In this document: piece after piece, positions 62,019 through 64,000 of the stretch
Position numbering within the stretch: position 1 is the stretch's first letter
How the letters are laid out: the number at the start of each line of letters is the position of its first letter
NCBI RefSeq assembly: GCF_964340395.1
Contig: NC_135553.1
Location: forward strand, 8,485,001-8,549,000
DNA: 64,000 nucleotides
Origin: Glandiceps talaboti
Lineage: Eukaryota > Hemichordata > Enteropneusta > Spengelidae
Direction of reading: 5' to 3'
Notes under the pieces: model-generated
Database searches by the model: none
Told to the model about the DNA's origin: nothing
What the model saw: the letters and a program-made list of their open reading frames with translations, nothing else
Made by a program: the position numbers and the translations under genes

Positions 62019-62297
62019 ATATATTCATATATATATATATATATAATATAAACACACAGAGAACATCAAACTAACTTGACAACTATTAAGTATTAATAAG
62101 ACTCCACAACAACCGTGGTAAGTGTATTAAAGATGAAATATGATTTTCAGTTTTATTTCAAACAAGTATACCTACACTACTTAAGTGCATTAATCATTCA
62201 CATCTGAAAACGACAGGCGCTTAAACAATTGTCTGTATTTCAAAAATCTGTGTCCACATTTAAATTGATTGTTTAGGAATTACTGTGACGTGTATTA

Positions 62298-62512
62298 TGA
62301 CGTCACTGATTTAAATGTGAATACTAGTCTATAATTGTGATCGCCTACCTCCGTTTTACGAACGTTGACATGACGTCAGAACAATATGTCATGGGAGTAT
62401 TCGTTTATTTACTTAAGCCTATTTAGACCTTTGAACAGGAAGAGTTGAGAATTGTGAAGTGTAATATAAAGTGCGAGTCAGACCTTTCTTGCTAATCATC
62501 CAGGAAGTGAGT
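62298..62512 (+). promoter_or_regulatory. promoter-like block with two CREs
   Basis: Two palindromic CREs (TGACGTCA at 62298-62305 and 62371-62378) precede a TATAAAG (62465-62471) and a donor-like GTGAGT (62507-62512). The order fits a core promoter and short first exon on the plus strand. No coding exon is visible downstream, so this is only suggestive. Confidence 0.3.
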
Positions 62513-62829
62513 GTGTTAATAATGAGACGGGACACGATATGAAATTATGAAATGCACGGGATTTACCACATTATTGTATATCGATCGCAAGGGTTGGCAA
62601 TAGGTTATTAAATGTGCTTAATATCAAATGGAGAAGTAAACTTTCAAGGTAGAAAACGCCCTTGATTTTAAACCAGATTTAAACTGAATGCCTCCCGTAA
62701 GAGCAAAAACATAGATTTTTTGGGCCTACATACAATGTTGGAATGCAAAATTCTTAACTCTAGTTATTATACATGATGTACCCCTTAATTGGACAATTAC
62801 TTGTATGAAACTATATGAAAATTGAATTT

Positions 62830-63480
62830 TGCATAGTTACTACATTGCCTATTAAAAAGGTGATTGATTATTCAAATTAAATAGTAATAGCTGATAAGTT
62901 ACAACAACAGGCTTTAAATGACAAATGCACTTCTTTACCATCACTACATGTACTAAATTATTTGAAATTTAAAGCTTGTATTAAAAAGATATTGCCTCAT
63001 TTATTATCAAAATGATTATTGATACGACTTGCATATCACAATTAAAAACTACACAAACAACTATATCAAACACGTAGGATTTGTTATGGTCGATGAATGT
63101 ACCAAATTTAGTGAAATTTGAAGTTTGCATTCGTAAGAAATAGCCTTATTACCGAAAATAATTGATTATGCAGATTAGCCATTACAATTACAATTACAAA
63201 TTACTCATTAAAAATATAAGGTATGTCAACCAACTTCAAAGGATAGGTGTGCATTATTAGGTTGACATATGTACCAACTTATATGAAATTGAAAACTTGC
63301 ATTATGCAAATTATTCATTACAAATGTAAGCTAATTCAATAAACTTTACAAGACATTATGTGCTTTGTTATGGTTAATGTATGTACCAAATCATATTGAA
63401 TTGATGCATGCGTTCCAAAGATATAGCCTAATTACTAAAAACCATTAATTATGCAAATGACTAATTAATTTCATTGGATT
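62830..63480 (-). repeat. degenerate satellite, reverse copy of the 33.7 kb family
   Basis: On the minus strand the anchors TTTGCATAATTAAT and variants (near 63451, 63301 and 63170) are followed by GTAATTAGGC-type and AACCATAACAAAGC-type sequence, as at 33690-34560. Units are more diverged and less regular than in the other array. Confidence 0.7.
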
Positions 63481-63569
63481 TTTACCTAATCAGTTCTTGC
63501 CATTAGCATATGGAAGATGTTTAGCACTTTACACCAGAATCGATGCTGCAGCTTTTGATATCATGTCCA

Positions 63570-63631
63570 CATACATACATACATACATACATACATACAT
63601 ACATACGTACGTACGTACATACATACATACA

Positions 63632-63690
<59 letters not shown>
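63570..63690. repeat. (CATA)n with a (CGTA)3 block
   Basis: A tetranucleotide tract in which three consecutive units are CGTA, plus one ATA shift near 63660. Confidence 0.95.
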
Positions 63691-63692
<2 letters not shown>

Positions 63693-63832
63693 TTCAGATA
63701 CATTCAGGTGTTTACCTAACATGTCTGAAGTTTGCCGATAAATACCTTGATAAAGAATTTTTATTCGAAACGTCGGATTTTACATCTATTTATACGGACT
63801 GACTGACAAGTTCCATATGCATTTCTTTGTAC

Positions 63833-63969
63833 ATGCATACATACATACATACATACATACATACATACATACATACATACATACATACATACATACATAC
63901 ATACATACATACATACATACATACATACATACATACATGCATGCATGCATGCATGCATGCATGCATACG

Positions 63970-64000
<31 letters not shown>
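63833..64000. repeat. (CATA)n, (CATG)n, (GGAC)2, (AGAC)n
   Basis: Successive blocks of four-base units, each pure, run to the window edge and probably continue beyond it. Confidence 0.95.

Overview
The window looks like nuclear DNA of a marine invertebrate animal. It is AT-rich and gene-poor, its one clear gene has spliceosomal introns with GT..AG borders, and it is crowded with long di- and tetranucleotide microsatellites, hairpin-type MITE-like repeats, degenerate tandem satellites and decayed retroelements. The species cannot be named from the sequence. An insect or nematode is unlikely, because the gene is a complete 7-dehydrocholesterol reductase. There is no sign of bacterial gene organisation, operons or CRISPR arrays.

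Layout. 0-5.8 kb is intergenic with several hairpin repeats. 6.1-9.5 kb on the minus strand holds a complete four-coding-exon DHCR7 gene (483 residues), the last enzyme of cholesterol synthesis. All three of its coding introns sit at positions I recall as human DHCR7 introns. From 9.5 to 42 kb I find no convincing gene. This stretch holds MITE-like palindromes (4.6, 11.6, 21.0 and 21.4-21.9 kb), C/G-run repeats, a SINE/LINE-type tail at 15.8 kb, and four families of degenerate tandem repeats (27.0-27.5, 27.5-28.0, 31.0-31.8 and 33.7-34.6 kb). 42.0-42.3 kb looks like a small promoter with a possible first coding exon on the minus strand. 43.3-45.5 kb on the minus strand is a decayed APE-type LINE whose ORF1 and endonuclease are recognisable but whose reverse-transcriptase core is deleted.

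45.5-60.5 kb is again mostly repeats without supported genes. 60.6-62.0 kb is the most unusual part. It is a fragment of a Penelope-like element carrying its GIY-YIG endonuclease region, split into two oppositely oriented pieces. It is followed by a TATA-like box and by two hammerhead-ribozyme motifs on the plus strand. A third, incomplete motif faces the second head to head in a 31-bp perfect inverted repeat. The region is embedded in (TA)n tracts and 55-64 bp repeat units. 62.8-63.5 kb repeats the 33.7-34.6 kb satellite in the opposite orientation, and the window ends in compound tetranucleotide microsatellites.

How things work together: only DHCR7 is supported as a working cellular gene. 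The LINE and Penelope pieces are relics, broken by stops, frameshifts, deletion or inversion. The hammerhead motifs may still fold and cleave, because ribozyme activity does not need the broken reading frames.
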